Positions 1 to 8,847 of a DNA stretch of 64,000 bases are shown here, piece by piece; the stretch's first letter is position 1; each line of letters opens with the position of its first letter. A program made the translations under genes and the position numbers. Source of the DNA: Candidatus Flexifilum affinis. Its GTDB lineage: Bacteria; Chloroflexota; Anaerolineae; Aggregatilineales; Phototrophicaceae. The DNA lies in contig JADJPJ010000027.1 of the NCBI GenBank assembly GCA_016713325.1, positions 56,849-120,848 of the forward strand. The letters run 5' to 3'. A model generated the notes under the pieces. That model did no database searches, had not been told where the DNA came from, and saw only the letters and a list, made by a program, of their open reading frames with translations.

Positions 1-276
1 ATTGAGACGAGCGGGCATGTGCCGGGACATCAATCGGTGCTGGTGCGGCTGCCCAAAACGGGGGCGATTTTATTGACGATTGACGCCGTACCCTTCGGCG
101 CGGGCTTTACCCGTGACGTGCAGGACGACGGCAGCGACCCGGACGCCGAAGCGATCCGCGCCAGTACGATCAAACTGCTTGATCTGGTCGAACGGGAGCA
201 TATCGGGCTGGTGATTTTCGGTCATGACATGGAGCTGTGGGAAACCCTCAAGAAAGCGCCAGAGTTTTACGAGTGA
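1..276 (+). CDS. Metallo-beta-lactamase-fold hydrolase, N-acyl-homoserine-lactonase-like (3' end only)
   Basis: The frame is open from base 1, so only the C-terminal 91 residues are present. The stretch reading TSGHVPGHQSVLV matches the conserved Thr-x-Gly-His-x-x-Gly-His segment of AHL lactonases (AttM/AiiA type), in which the His contributes to the two-metal site. The later DPDAEAIRAS and VIFGHDMELW segments, with the GHD motif, also fit that family's C-terminal half. The expected reaction is hydrolysis of a lactone ring or a related ester. Family membership is fairly clear, but the substrate cannot be read from this fragment. The HxHxDH metal motif would lie upstream of the window. Confidence 0.72.
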   Translation: METSGHVPGHQSVLVRLPKTGAILLTIDAVPFGAGFTRDVQDDGSDPDAEAIRASTIKLLDLVEREHIGLVIFGHDMELWETLKKAPEFYE

Positions 277-458
277 GGATGCAAGCCCCCTTTTCCCGTT
301 TCGGAGTACCACTTCCTTTGCAGCTAGGACCCCGAATGCATCCATTCACGCGGAGGAGGGCGACCCGTGAGATTCTGTTGAAAAAGTAAAAACACGGGAA
401 AAGAGGTAGGATCAAGCGACGGACAGAGAGAGCCAATAGGCATCGCATGGCGGTTCCG

Positions 459-620
459 CCCGACGTTAGAAACGTCGGGCTACCACGAACTGCACAGGAA
501 ACCCTCTGAAGAGGGTTCCTCCAGCGAAATTCAAGGAATGAGCGCTTCCTAGGGCAACCGACTTCAGTCGGTTTCTCGCGTCTTTGGAGTGTAGCCGGAG
601 AATTCTATTCTCCGGCGGCG
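459..620. repeat. Composite four-hairpin intergenic element, copy 1
   Basis: Four consecutive hairpins lie at 459-479 (CCCGACGTT/AACGTCGGG), 497-519 (ACCCTC, loop TGAA, GAGGGT), 556-573 (AACCGAC, loop TTCA, GTCGGTT) and 594-616 (GCCGGAGAAT/ATTCTCCGGC). A diverged copy with the same order and the same junction words (CTGAAG then TTCCT, and GTAGCCGG ending in CTCCGGCGG) lies at 6245-6371. No ORF is supported here. It resembles a REP/BIME-type palindromic unit rather than a terminator, because four different stems are chained. Confidence 0.7.
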
Positions 621-698
621 CATCGGCGACATCTCCGCGGTTTCAGGGAGCACTACCCCTTTTTCAACAGAATCCCGGCGGGTCTCCCACCGCAGAAC

Positions 699-872
699 GG
701 GAGAGGCACCGCCTCTCCCCTACGCCTGGGTGCGTCGATCGACCTCTGGAACGTGATGGTATCGCTAACTTGGTGCATATGGGGCGGCAAGAATGCCGTC
801 CCTACGCTCACCCGGATATTCCGCCACCTCCAGGCTCTCCGCAACCGGCTCCCCTCTCCGGACGGAGAGGGG
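699..872. repeat. Second palindrome cluster next to the composite element
   Basis: Hairpins are visible at 699-719 (GGGAGAGGC/GCCTCTCCC), 785-798 (CGGCA, loop AGAA, TGCCG) and 851-872 (CCCCTCTCC/GGAGAGGGG). The second follows an 18-base word (766-783) that recurs inverted at 6213-6230. The cluster sits directly downstream of the corrected stop of the WD40 gene, so one stem may also serve as its terminator. Confidence 0.6.
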
Positions 873-897
873 CTGGGGGTGAGGTCTCTTTTCTTCC

Positions 898-2560
898 TTA
901 CTCTGCCACACCCCACAGCCGGACGGTGCTGTCGCCGGCGGAGATCAGCAGCATTGCCGTCCGGCGTGAAGGCCAGATCCGAGGGCAGGCTCTCGTGGGC
1001 GCCGATCTCCCCGACCACCGTGCCCGTCCCCACATCGATCAGCACCACCGGGAACGCCTCATCGCCGGTCAGACCGCCGCTGAAGGGTACGCCGCCCGCC
1101 GCCGCCACCAGCGTGTCGTCGGGGTGGAAGGCCACCGCCGAAACCACCTCGGAAGCGGCCGCGTCGACCACCGGCAGGCTGACCAACTGCTGGGCTGTCG
1201 CCGCGACGATCCACAGGGTGACCATGCCGTCCGGCGTGCCCACCGCCAGCATCGAGCCGTCGCGGTTCAGCGCCATCGGCGCGCCCAGGAAGTGGGCCTG
1301 CACACCAGTGTCGAGGGTGGTGATCGGGGTCTGCGAGGCCACATCCCACACGCCGACGTGGATCGTCCCGTCCTGCGTGAAGTCGGCAGCCACGCGCGCG
1401 CCATCACCGCTGAAAGCCAGGTTGACCGCGCCGCCGGGCGTATTCAGCACGCCAAGCCGGGTCGCGCTGCCCACGTCTTCGAGCAGGACCGGCGCCGCCG
1501 TCGCCGCCGAGGCCGCGCTGATCGGCGTCTGTGCGATGGCCAGCAGCGGCAGGCTGGGATGGAAGCGGATGCTGCCGATGCCGAGCGCCTCGTTGGCGTT
1601 GGTCCGCGTCGCCTCGATGCGCCGGGTCGGCGCGCCGGCGGCGTCACGAAGCTGGATGTAGGGAAGCTGCGAGAAATCCTCCGGCAGCTCGAAGGTCGCC
1701 AGATTGCCCGGCGCGGCGGCCACCGGGTAGCCGCTCCAGCCCGTCATCACCTCGGTGCGCGGGACCAGATTGCCGTCGTTGAGGTTGTAGAGGATCAGGT
1801 TGTCGGACGAGCGCACGGCCAGCGTGCCGTCGGACGCCACGGCGAAGCGCGGCAGGCCAACCACCAACCGGGCCAGCTCGGTCACCTGCGCCGCGTTGCC
1901 CGGTCCCAGCGGGGTGAGCGACACCGGCAGCGATGCCGAGGTCACCGAGGTGCAGCCATACAACATGGCCTCACCGGGTTCGTTCGGGCACTGGTCGATG
2001 TTGTCCGGCGTGCTGTCGCCGTCCGCGTCGGTACAGCCGCCCAGTTCCGGGGTGCCCGCCACGTCGCGGCAGGAGTCGAAGATGTCCGGCACGGTGTCGC
2101 CATCGCCATCCTGCGGCGAAGCCCCGACCGGACAGCCGAAGTTGTCGCCGACGCCGGCATCGGCCGGGCAGCCGTCCATCACGTCTGGGATGTTGTCGCC
2201 GTCGCTGTCGGGCAGGCAGCCGTTCGCCGTCTCGGCGTACTCGGTGCGACAGGCGTCCTGCGCATCGGGAATGCCGTCGCGGTCGAGATCCGGCACCACG
2301 CCAGCCGGGCAGCCGAAGTTGTCGCTCAGGCCCGGCTCGCTCAGGCAGGTGTCCAGCGGATCGGGCACCTGGTCGCCGTCGAGATCCGGAAGCTGTTCCG
2401 GCGTGCAGCCGTACAACGCGGGGTCGCCGGGGGTCTGCCAGCAGTAGTCATCGCGGTCGACGACGCCGTCGCCGTCGCTGTCCGGCTCCTGTGCCGCCGC
2501 CGGCAGGATCGCCAGCGCCAGCAGGATCAGCAGGGTGATACACCAACGCATCCACTTCAC
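898..2560 (-). CDS. Secreted thrombospondin type-3 repeat / WD40-like protein (one frameshift near the C-terminus)
   Basis: The GTG start at 2560 has an AGGAG ribosome site about 8 bases upstream and is followed by a signal peptide with the core LLILLALAILPAAAQ. Residues about 25-190 are calcium-binding thrombospondin type-3 repeats (DSDGDGVVD, DLDGDQVPD, DRDGIPD, DSDGDNIPD, DGDGDTVPD) with paired cysteines. The rest looks like a beta-propeller with FHPSL, FSGDGA, FHPDDT and FTPDGN strands. At about 958 a base is missing; restoring the frame gives the last blade, MLLISAGDSTVRLWGVAE, and a TAA stop at 898-900. Without that correction the frame runs on to 653 through repeats. The role is probably extracellular or envelope-associated; no enzymatic motif is seen. 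Confidence 0.82.
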
Positions 2561-2637
2561 GTCAGCCGCTCCTTCTACTCGTCCAGAACGTTGTTTTGAA
2601 CCAGGGCACACGACCATCAGCGCGCCCCTGGCGTTCC

Positions 2638-3657
2638 TCACCCCAACCGCACCGGCGCGCTCTTCTCCGCCGATTCGTAGGCCGCCACGACGATCTCTAC
2701 CGCCCGCAGGCCATCTTCGCCAGTCACCGAGGGCGACCGCCCCTCGCGAACAGCCGCCACGAATTCGGCCAGCATGGCCGTGTTGGCGTCCGATCCCCAG
2801 TAGGCATAGCGGGGACGCCCCATGCGGTCGCTGGTGACAGTCATCCGCTGGCGGTAGGCGTCCATAGTCATCAGCCCGCCCGCCGCGACGATCTCCAGCG
2901 CCAGCCCGCCCCACGTCGGATAGGCCGCCGGCTTGCTCCAACTGCAATCGATGCTGGCGAACGTGCCGTCGTCGAAGGTCAGCATGACCAGTCCGCCCGT
3001 CTCCACCGAGACGCGGTCGCCATGGATCACGCGGTTGGTCGCCGCGTAGACCTCGACCACCTCTCGCCCCAGATGCCAGCGCAGCAGGGCGGCCAGATGC
3101 ACGACGTGGTCAGCCACCGCGCCGCCGCCGGCCAGTTCTTTGTCGACAAACCAGTCGCGTCCCAGGAAAGCCAGGTTTTCCTTCTGGTGCAGTTCCGGCA
3201 GCGATCCCTGATTGGTGGAGTTGATGCCGTAGATGGCGCCGAGCGTGCCGCCCTCGATCTGCCGCTTGACCTCCATCGCCGGGGCGCTGAAGCGCACCGG
3301 GAAGGCCGTCATCAGCAGCACACCGGCCTCGCGGCAAACCCGCACGATTTCCTGCGCATCCTCGACCGTGGTCGCCAGCGGCTTCTCGCACAGCACGTGC
3401 ACACCCGCTTCGGCGGCCAGCTTAACCAGCGGCAGGTGGCGGGCGTTTTCCGATGTGACCACCACCGCGTCGGGCCGGTCGGCCAGCAGCGCGGCGTGGT
3501 CCGGATACAGCCGAATGCCGAGCTGCTCGGCAAAGTGGCGGCCGCGTTCGCGATTCTCGTCGCTGGCGCCGATCAGTTCGACGCCGGGCATCTTCTTCAG
3601 CACCGCCGCGTAGCTTTCGGCATGCAAATGCGCAAAGCTCAGAATTCCGATTCGCAT
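2638..3657 (-). CDS. Gfo/Idh/MocA family oxidoreductase
   Basis: This 339-residue NAD(P)-dependent dehydrogenase probably acts on a sugar, inositol or derivative. The N-terminus MRIGILSFAHLHAESYAAVL is a Rossmann start in which the usual GxGxxG is replaced by a SFAHLHA loop, a variant seen in some family members. The CEKPLATT motif carries the conserved Lys of the active site. The segment AGGGAVADHVVHLAALLRW matches the family motif with the catalytic Asp and His. It follows a second Gfo/Idh gene with 10 bases between them, so the two are probably cotranscribed. The substrate is unknown. Confidence 0.9.
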   Translation of the reverse strand: MRIGILSFAHLHAESYAAVLKKMPGVELIGASDENRERGRHFAEQLGIRLYPDHAALLADRPDAVVVTSENARHLPLVKLAAEAGVHVLCEKPLATTVEDAQEIVRVCREAGVLLMTAFPVRFSAPAMEVKRQIEGGTLGAIYGINSTNQGSLPELHQKENLAFLGRDWFVDKELAGGGAVADHVVHLAALLRWHLGREVVEVYAATNRVIHGDRVSVETGGLVMLTFDDGTFASIDCSWSKPAAYPTWGGLALEIVAAGGLMTMDAYRQRMTVTSDRMGRPRYAYWGSDANTAMLAEFVAAVREGRSPSVTGEDGLRAVEIVVAAYESAEKSAPVRLG

Positions 3658-3667
3658 GACATTCCCC

Positions 3668-4672
3668 CTACTGGATCGACTCGATGCGCACTTCCTGCCC
3701 CGTTTCCGCCGATTGGATCGCCGCCTGGGCGATCCGCAGTGCCGCCAACCCGTCGCGCGCCGTCACGCGCGGGGTCGCGCCGTTGACCAGCACCTCGTAG
3801 AAGTGCTTGATCTCCGTTGTATACGGCGTCTCGTGGACCGCGCTGCGCGGCAGGCCCACATCCGGCACATCGCCCGACGCCGTGCGCTTGGGGTAGAAGT
3901 CGATCGGCCCCGAACTTCCGGCCGGGTGCTCGATCAGCCCTGTCGAGCCGGCGATCTCCAGCGCGGTACGAAACATCGGCGGCGGGTAGGCCCAGGCGCC
4001 CTCGACATTGGACAGAGCGCCGTTCGCGTGCTTGAGGATGGCCAGGGCGTAGTCCTCCGGCGCATCGGGTGTGCGCGCCCGCACCCCGCGCGCATACACG
4101 CTTACCACCTCGCCGGCCAACCAGCGAGCGTAGTCGAAATCGTGGATCATCAGGTCGAGCATCATGCCGCCCGATCGGGCCGGGTCGATAAACCAGTTGG
4201 CTTCCGGGGCAGGCTTCGGCTGAAAGCTGGCGCGCGTCAGCCGCACCACCGCCACCTGCCCGATCTCGCCGGCGTCGACGATGGTCTTGGCGGCGGCGTA
4301 TTCCGGGAAGAAGCGCACCACGTGGGCGATCAGCAGCGGGACGCCCGCCTTCTCGCAGGCTTCAACGGCCTCCACCCCCTGGGCGTAGAGTCGCGCCAGC
4401 GGCTTTTCGCATACAACCGCCTTGCCCGCCGCCGCGCAGGCCATGATCATCGGGTGGTGCAGGTCGGTCGGCGTGCAGATATCGACCACGTCGACGTCGG
4501 CAATCAGCGCCTGCAGCGAATCGTAAACCTGCGCCCCCGTCTGCTGGGCCAGCGCCTGTGCCCGCGGCGGGTCCATCGAGAAGAAACCGGCCAGTGTCGC
4601 GGGCGTTTGCAGCCATCCGGCGGCATGGATGGTGCCCATCCCGCCTGTTCCAACGATCCCTACTCGCAGCAT
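3668..4672 (-). CDS. Gfo/Idh/MocA family oxidoreductase
   Basis: This 334-residue paralogue of its downstream neighbour starts at the ATG at 4672, preceded by GGAAAGGA. The sequence shows the classical Rossmann motif GIVGTGGMGTIHAAG, the CEKPLAR motif with the conserved Lys, and GGMMLDLMIHDFDYARWL with the catalytic Asp/His pair. The expected activity is NAD(P)-dependent oxidation or reduction of a cyclic polyol or sugar. Placement beside a second Gfo/Idh gene and an MFS transporter on the same strand suggests uptake and catabolism of one sugar-like compound. A weak promoter may lie at about 4690-4730. Confidence 0.92.
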   Translation of the reverse strand: MLRVGIVGTGGMGTIHAAGWLQTPATLAGFFSMDPPRAQALAQQTGAQVYDSLQALIADVDVVDICTPTDLHHPMIMACAAAGKAVVCEKPLARLYAQGVEAVEACEKAGVPLLIAHVVRFFPEYAAAKTIVDAGEIGQVAVVRLTRASFQPKPAPEANWFIDPARSGGMMLDLMIHDFDYARWLAGEVVSVYARGVRARTPDAPEDYALAILKHANGALSNVEGAWAYPPPMFRTALEIAGSTGLIEHPAGSSGPIDFYPKRTASGDVPDVGLPRSAVHETPYTTEIKHFYEVLVNGATPRVTARDGLAALRIAQAAIQSAETGQEVRIESIQ

Positions 4673-4848
4673 CGATCGGTCCTTTCCAGCGTGTAAGTTC
4701 CTGTGAATTTTACTGTCTTGCGGTCGCGCCCACCGCTCAGGCCCGAACCGGCAGGAGAATGGTGAAGCTACTCCAGGAGGAGCCATAGCGGCGCTCGTCA
4801 GCGTCGAGAGCGCTGGTGTCCGCGCCGTTCGGACGCATCGTCCAACGC

Positions 4849-6126
4849 TTAGATTTGCGTGCGCTGCTCCTGTTGGGCCGGTTCCAGACGAAGGTCGGCC
4901 GCCGGTTCTCGCACGCCGCGCAGCCGCCGCAGCACGTCGTAATCGGCGGAGCGCGACAGCCACCAGAAGCCGATCGCTCCCAACGCCGCCCCGGCCGCGC
5001 CGCCGTACCAGATGGCCTGGGGCGCGATGGCATCGGCCAGCACACCGCCGACGGCCGGTCCGATACCTGCCCCAACGCTGTAGGTCAGCGTGTACAACCC
5101 GATGTAGCGGGCGCGTTTGTCGGCCGACGCCAGCCCTGCGGTGACGGCCGTGCCGGTCGGCGCGAGCAGCAGTTCGCCCACCGTCAGGACGACCATACTG
5201 ATCATAAACGCAGGCAGCGTAACCGCCAAACCGAACATGACCAGCGCGACCGCATAAATGCAGGAGGCGATCATCATCACCGGCAGCGGCGAGAAGCGCT
5301 GCGTCAGGCGGGTGACGCCAAACTGGAATACCACCACCATGCCGGCGTTGATCGTCAGCAGCCAGCCAAACTGGCTTTCCGGGATGGCGTAGTAGGTCTT
5401 GGTGTAAACGCCGAGCAGGCTGAAGACCATGGCGATGGCGATCTCGACCAGCGACAGCGCGACGATGAAGCGCACGAAGGGCCGATCGCGCAAAATCTCG
5501 CCGTAGCCCAGAGAGAACCAGCCGCCGGCCCCCTGTCCACGCGACGAACGTGGCAGGCTCTCCTTCAGGAACAGCAGCACCGGGATGACCAGCAGCAGGT
5601 TCGCTGCGGCAATGCCGTAGTAGGCAAACAGGCTCGACTGCGCGATGAACTGACCGCCGATGGCCGGCCCCAGCGCGATCGACACGTTGGTCATCATGCG
5701 CATCAGGGCGTAGGCGCTGCTGCGGTGTTCCTCGTCGACGATGTCCGCGACGATGGCATTGCCGCCGACCATGAACAGCGGCTGCGTCATCCCGTAGAGG
5801 GCGATCAGCACTGCCCACGCGGCCAGCGACGTCGCCGTGCTCATCAGCAGCATCAGCACGGCGAAGACGATCAGCGCCCCGATCATCGGCGGCTTGCGGC
5901 CGAAGCGGTCGAAGACCACGCTCATGCCAGAGACGCCGATGATGGTCGCCACCGCCTGAATCGGCAGCAGCGCCGTCACCTGCGACAGTGCGGCACCGGT
6001 CTGGTCGCGAATGAACAGGGTGATGAAAGGCCAGATGAGCGAAGAAGCCAGCCGGTTGACCGTCGTGCACACCAACAGGATCCAGAACTGGCGCGGATAG
6101 CGATATTTCTGAGAAACGCTTGCCAA
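4849..6126 (-). CDS. MFS transporter, 12 transmembrane segments
   Basis: This 425-residue integral membrane protein has two blocks of six hydrophobic segments. The MFS signature loop between helices 2 and 3 reads DRFGRKPP. The start is TTG at 6126 with AAAGGG 6 bases upstream; no better ATG exists in frame. The topology and loop motif resemble drug or sugar exporters and importers of the MFS_1 group. It is 176 bases upstream of, and on the same strand as, the two Gfo/Idh genes, which suggests it moves their substrate. The direction of transport cannot be told from sequence. Confidence 0.9.
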   Translation of the reverse strand: MASVSQKYRYPRQFWILLVCTTVNRLASSLIWPFITLFIRDQTGAALSQVTALLPIQAVATIIGVSGMSVVFDRFGRKPPMIGALIVFAVLMLLMSTATSLAAWAVLIALYGMTQPLFMVGGNAIVADIVDEEHRSSAYALMRMMTNVSIALGPAIGGQFIAQSSLFAYYGIAAANLLLVIPVLLFLKESLPRSSRGQGAGGWFSLGYGEILRDRPFVRFIVALSLVEIAIAMVFSLLGVYTKTYYAIPESQFGWLLTINAGMVVVFQFGVTRLTQRFSPLPVMMIASCIYAVALVMFGLAVTLPAFMISMVVLTVGELLLAPTGTAVTAGLASADKRARYIGLYTLTYSVGAGIGPAVGGVLADAIAPQAIWYGGAAGAALGAIGFWWLSRSADYDVLRRLRGVREPAADLRLEPAQQEQRTQI

Positions 6127-6190
6127 GATAACCCTTTACAGAAAAACAGCTGTTTGCAGGTGGCCGCGGCAATTCGGCCTTTTCCGTTTT

Positions 6191-6230
6191 GTGGCGACAG
6201 CATTCGTGCTATCCCATATGCACCAAGTTA
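6191..6230 (-). repeat. Inverted copy of the 766-805 repeat
   Basis: Read on the minus strand, 6230-6213 is identical for 18 bases to 766-783 (TAACTTGGTGCATATGGG). It is followed by a hairpin AGCA-CGAA-TGCT in place of GGCA-AGAA-TGCC. The stem bases change in a compensatory way while the flank is conserved. Confidence 0.65.
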
Positions 6231-6244
6231 AGGGTTGCGGAGCC

Positions 6245-6371
6245 GCCGAGGGCTAAAGCGCCTCGGCTAGTCACCGACAAGCCCACTGAAGGGGCTTCCT
6301 GGACGCCTGCGTCCTTGGTCCCTTTAGTGGACCTGTCTTTCGGGTAGCCGGGTGTTTTACTCCGGCGGACC
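6245..6371. repeat. Composite four-hairpin intergenic element, copy 2
   Basis: Hairpins lie at 6245-6267 (GCCGAGG/CCTCGGC), 6279-6297 (AAGCCC, loop ACTGAAG, GGGCTT), a weaker one near 6316-6332, and 6347-6366 (GCCGG/CCGGC). Order and junction words match the 459-620 copy. It lies in the 6127-6499 gap between the MFS gene and the MaoC gene, where no coding frame is supported. Confidence 0.62.
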
Positions 6372-6499
6372 CGCGACAACGATGTTCTAGGCGTCGATCA
6401 GCGCCTTGGGCCTATGCACAGCATTCTGCTACCTACGTCCTGTCCATGCCTGCTGCCCGACGCGACAGACGGCAAAGACGAGTAAGGTCGCGTGAAAGT

Positions 6500-6961
6500 T
6501 CAGCCGGATGCCGCCGGCCGTTTCCTGAACAGGGCCGAACGCGTCACTTCCACGACCACATTGCCGCGCTGGTTGCGCCCCGTGTGGGTCATGGTCACGA
6601 TGCCGGTTTCGGGCCGGGATTTGCTCTCGCGCTTCGCGACCACGACCGTTTCCGCGTAGATCGTATCGCCATGGAAAACCGGGTGGGGATGCCTGACATT
6701 CTCGTAGCCCATATTGGCAACAATCGTGCCCTCGGTGGTGTCGGCCACGCTGATGCCGACGACGAGGCTCATCGTCAGCAGTCCGTTGACCAACCGCTGG
6801 CCATATTCGGTGCGCGAGGCAAAATCTTCGTTAATGTGCAGCGGCTGCTGGTTCATGGTCATGGCGCAGAAGAGGATGTGCTCGGCTTCCGTGATCGTTT
6901 TGCCAAGCGTATGCCGGATCACCTGACCGGGTTCGAGCTCTTCGTAGTATTTTCCCGCCAT
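6500..6961 (-). CDS. MaoC-family hydratase/dehydratase (hot-dog fold)
   Basis: The start is placed at the ATG at 6961 (MAGKYYEELEPG), which has AGGAAA 6 bases upstream; an upstream in-frame start would add 8 residues. The single hot-dog domain contains the hydratase helix CAMTMNQQPLHINEDFAS. The classical R-hydratase motif is G-D-x-N-P-L-H, and here the Asp position reads Asn while the His is kept. This is a known variant among MaoC proteins related to itaconyl-/mesaconyl-CoA hydratases. The expected substrate is an enoyl-CoA-like thioester. It stands alone, flanked by repeats on one side and a terminator hairpin on the other. Confidence 0.88.
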   Translation of the reverse strand: MAGKYYEELEPGQVIRHTLGKTITEAEHILFCAMTMNQQPLHINEDFASRTEYGQRLVNGLLTMSLVVGISVADTTEGTIVANMGYENVRHPHPVFHGDTIYAETVVVAKRESKSRPETGIVTMTHTGRNQRGNVVVEVTRSALFRKRPAASG

Positions 6962-7069
6962 GCTGCGCTTTCCTGAACGTGCCAAATTCTGGAGAGCGTT
7001 ACATTAGCGCAGAACTGGACTGCGGGAAAGATCGGAATAGGACCAGGGGATGGCCACGAGGAATGAATC

Positions 7070-7107
7070 AAGACGCCCGACATGAGGGGGGGCATGTCGG
7101 GCGTCTT
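7070..7107. terminator. Strong hairpin, probable terminator
   Basis: A perfect 15-bp stem (AAGACGCCCGACATG and its complement) with an 8-base G-rich loop, ending in TTT on the plus strand. It lies downstream of the minus-strand MocR gene and upstream of the MaoC gene. The 7108-7317 stretch beyond it shows no coding frame or RNA gene that I recognise. Confidence 0.7.
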
Positions 7108-7317
7108 TACGGGAAGGGCTACTTTGTTGTTTCGCTAAATCCCTGACCTCTGAACCTGGCACTACCAATACACCACGTACCCATTGGAAATACCGTTACA
7201 CTGCCAGGCTCAACTGGTACTGTACTCAGTATCTCGGTTCAGGCTGAACACGGAATGAACTCGTGATGAGTACGACATAAGAACACACGTGCCGGTTTTC
7301 GCCTTAAGCAGCGGCGA

Positions 7318-8823
7318 CTACAGCAGCGGTGTTTTCTCCAGCTCGGAATAGTCGCGCGTCAGCTCGCGCCAGGCATGCCCCAGGCGGCGGAAACCGTCTT
7401 CGATGTCGTCGGGCCGCTGCACGCCGAAGTTGATGCGCAGGTGATGTGTGCCGCCGCCATTGGGATAGAAGACCGAGCCGATGGCATAGGCCACCCCGGC
7501 CTGAATGGCGGCGATGTACAGCTCGGCGGAGGTGGGTCCGCTGTGCGGCAGTTCCACCCACAGATAGTACCCGCCCTGGGGCACATTCCAGCGCGCGCCG
7601 GGCGGCAGACAGCGGGCGGCGGCATCCAGCGCGGCATCGCGCCGGCGGCGCAGCTCGCGATTGTTCCGCTCCAACTGCTGGGCCAGCACACCCCGTTCGA
7701 GCAAGAGGTGGATCGCCCGCTGGTTGAGGCCGGGCGTCGAGATGTCGGCGGCCTGCTTCACGCGCACCAATCGCTCATGATGGTGCGCATTGGCGATCAC
7801 ATAGCCGATACGCATGCCGGGCAGCAGATTCTTGGTGAAGCCGCTCGCGTGAATTACGACCCCGGAGTCGTCCAGCGCTTTAAGCGGCGGGAGCGCCTCG
7901 CCCTCGAAGCGGAACTCGTGGTATACGCCGTCTTCCAGGATCGGCACGCCGTACTCCGCCGCCATGTTCAGGAGCTGGCGACGGCGGTGCAGTGACATCA
8001 CCCCGCCCGTCGGGTTCTGGAAGGTCGGCATGATGTAGATCAGCCGCGGGCGGTTCTCCAGCATCAAGTTTTCCAGGTAGTCCAGGCGAATCCCGTCGTC
8101 GTCCATCGGGATGCCCTGAAGGTTCAGCCGGCGCGTGCGCGCGATGTCGATCAGCCCCAGGTAGGTCGGGCTTTCCGCGACCATCAGATCACCCTCACAG
8201 CACACCGCCTGCACCACCAGGTCGATCGCCTGCTGCGTGCCGCCGGTGATCAACACCTGGTCGGCGCTGCACCGGATGCCAAGCGCGCTCACATAGTCCC
8301 GCACCGAGGCGCGCAGGGGACCATAGCCTTCGGCAACCTCGTAGTTGAGCGCCCGGCCGGAATCGCGATCGAGGATGGTGTTGATGGCGTCGCGCAGATG
8401 CTGAACCGGGAAGAACTCCACCGGCGGCGCGCCGGTGCTGAAGTTGATCACCCCCGGCTTGCGGGCCAGGCGCATCATCTCGCGGATCGAGCGGTCCGGC
8501 GTCACCGGCAGATCGGTCACATGATGAGTCGGCCGTCCAGCATGATTCCCGTTCTCGGGAACAGGGGCGCGTTCGCCGGCGACAAACGTCCCCCGGCCGG
8601 CGTGCGCGCTTAGATAGCCTTCGGCGCGCAGTTCGGCGTAGGCATTGACGACGCTGATCCGGCTGATATCCAGTTGCTGGGCCAGATCGCGGCTCGCGGG
8701 CAGGCGGGTGCCCGCCGGCATCGCGCCGCTGTCGACCTGCGCGCGGATAAAACGGATCAGTTGGCGATAGATGGGCTCCTCGCTGTCGCGATCCAGGACG
8801 ATGTTGAATTCGCCGGGCAGCAT
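7318..8823 (-). CDS. MocR-type transcriptional regulator (GntR HTH fused to aminotransferase fold)
   Basis: The start is placed at the ATG at 8823 (MLPGEFNIVLDRDSEEPIYR), preceded by GGAG. Residues about 12-80 form a GntR winged helix (GTRLPASRDLAQQLDISRIS, then YLSAHAGRGTFV). Residues about 110-500 form a fold-type I aminotransferase domain with the PLP lysine in ASGFTKNLLPG and the TGGTQQAIDL and PTFQNPTGG motifs. Such proteins sense PLP or amino compounds and regulate vitamin B6, GABA or amino-acid genes. Its upstream region carries direct repeats that could be its own operator. No PLP-synthesis gene lies nearby, so the target is unknown. Confidence 0.92.
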   Translation of the reverse strand: MLPGEFNIVLDRDSEEPIYRQLIRFIRAQVDSGAMPAGTRLPASRDLAQQLDISRISVVNAYAELRAEGYLSAHAGRGTFVAGERAPVPENGNHAGRPTHHVTDLPVTPDRSIREMMRLARKPGVINFSTGAPPVEFFPVQHLRDAINTILDRDSGRALNYEVAEGYGPLRASVRDYVSALGIRCSADQVLITGGTQQAIDLVVQAVCCEGDLMVAESPTYLGLIDIARTRRLNLQGIPMDDDGIRLDYLENLMLENRPRLIYIMPTFQNPTGGVMSLHRRRQLLNMAAEYGVPILEDGVYHEFRFEGEALPPLKALDDSGVVIHASGFTKNLLPGMRIGYVIANAHHHERLVRVKQAADISTPGLNQRAIHLLLERGVLAQQLERNNRELRRRRDAALDAAARCLPPGARWNVPQGGYYLWVELPHSGPTSAELYIAAIQAGVAYAIGSVFYPNGGGTHHLRINFGVQRPDDIEDGFRRLGHAWRELTRDYSELEKTPLL

Positions 8824-8847
8824 GTTCGGTCTCCGGGGTCTCACAAA

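Noticed and set aside
459..872. Possible CRISPR array
   Set aside because: The stems are different palindromes, not equal direct repeats with regular spacers, and no cas gene is near.
584..2599. 671-codon open frame on the plus strand
   Set aside because: It is antisense to the TSP3/WD40 gene; its translation is rich in Arg, His and Gly with no domain, as expected for a GC-rich shadow frame.
7108..7317. Possible tRNA or small RNA between the terminator hairpin and the MocR gene
   Set aside because: No cloverleaf arms or T-loop consensus could be found; nothing beyond short chance complements.
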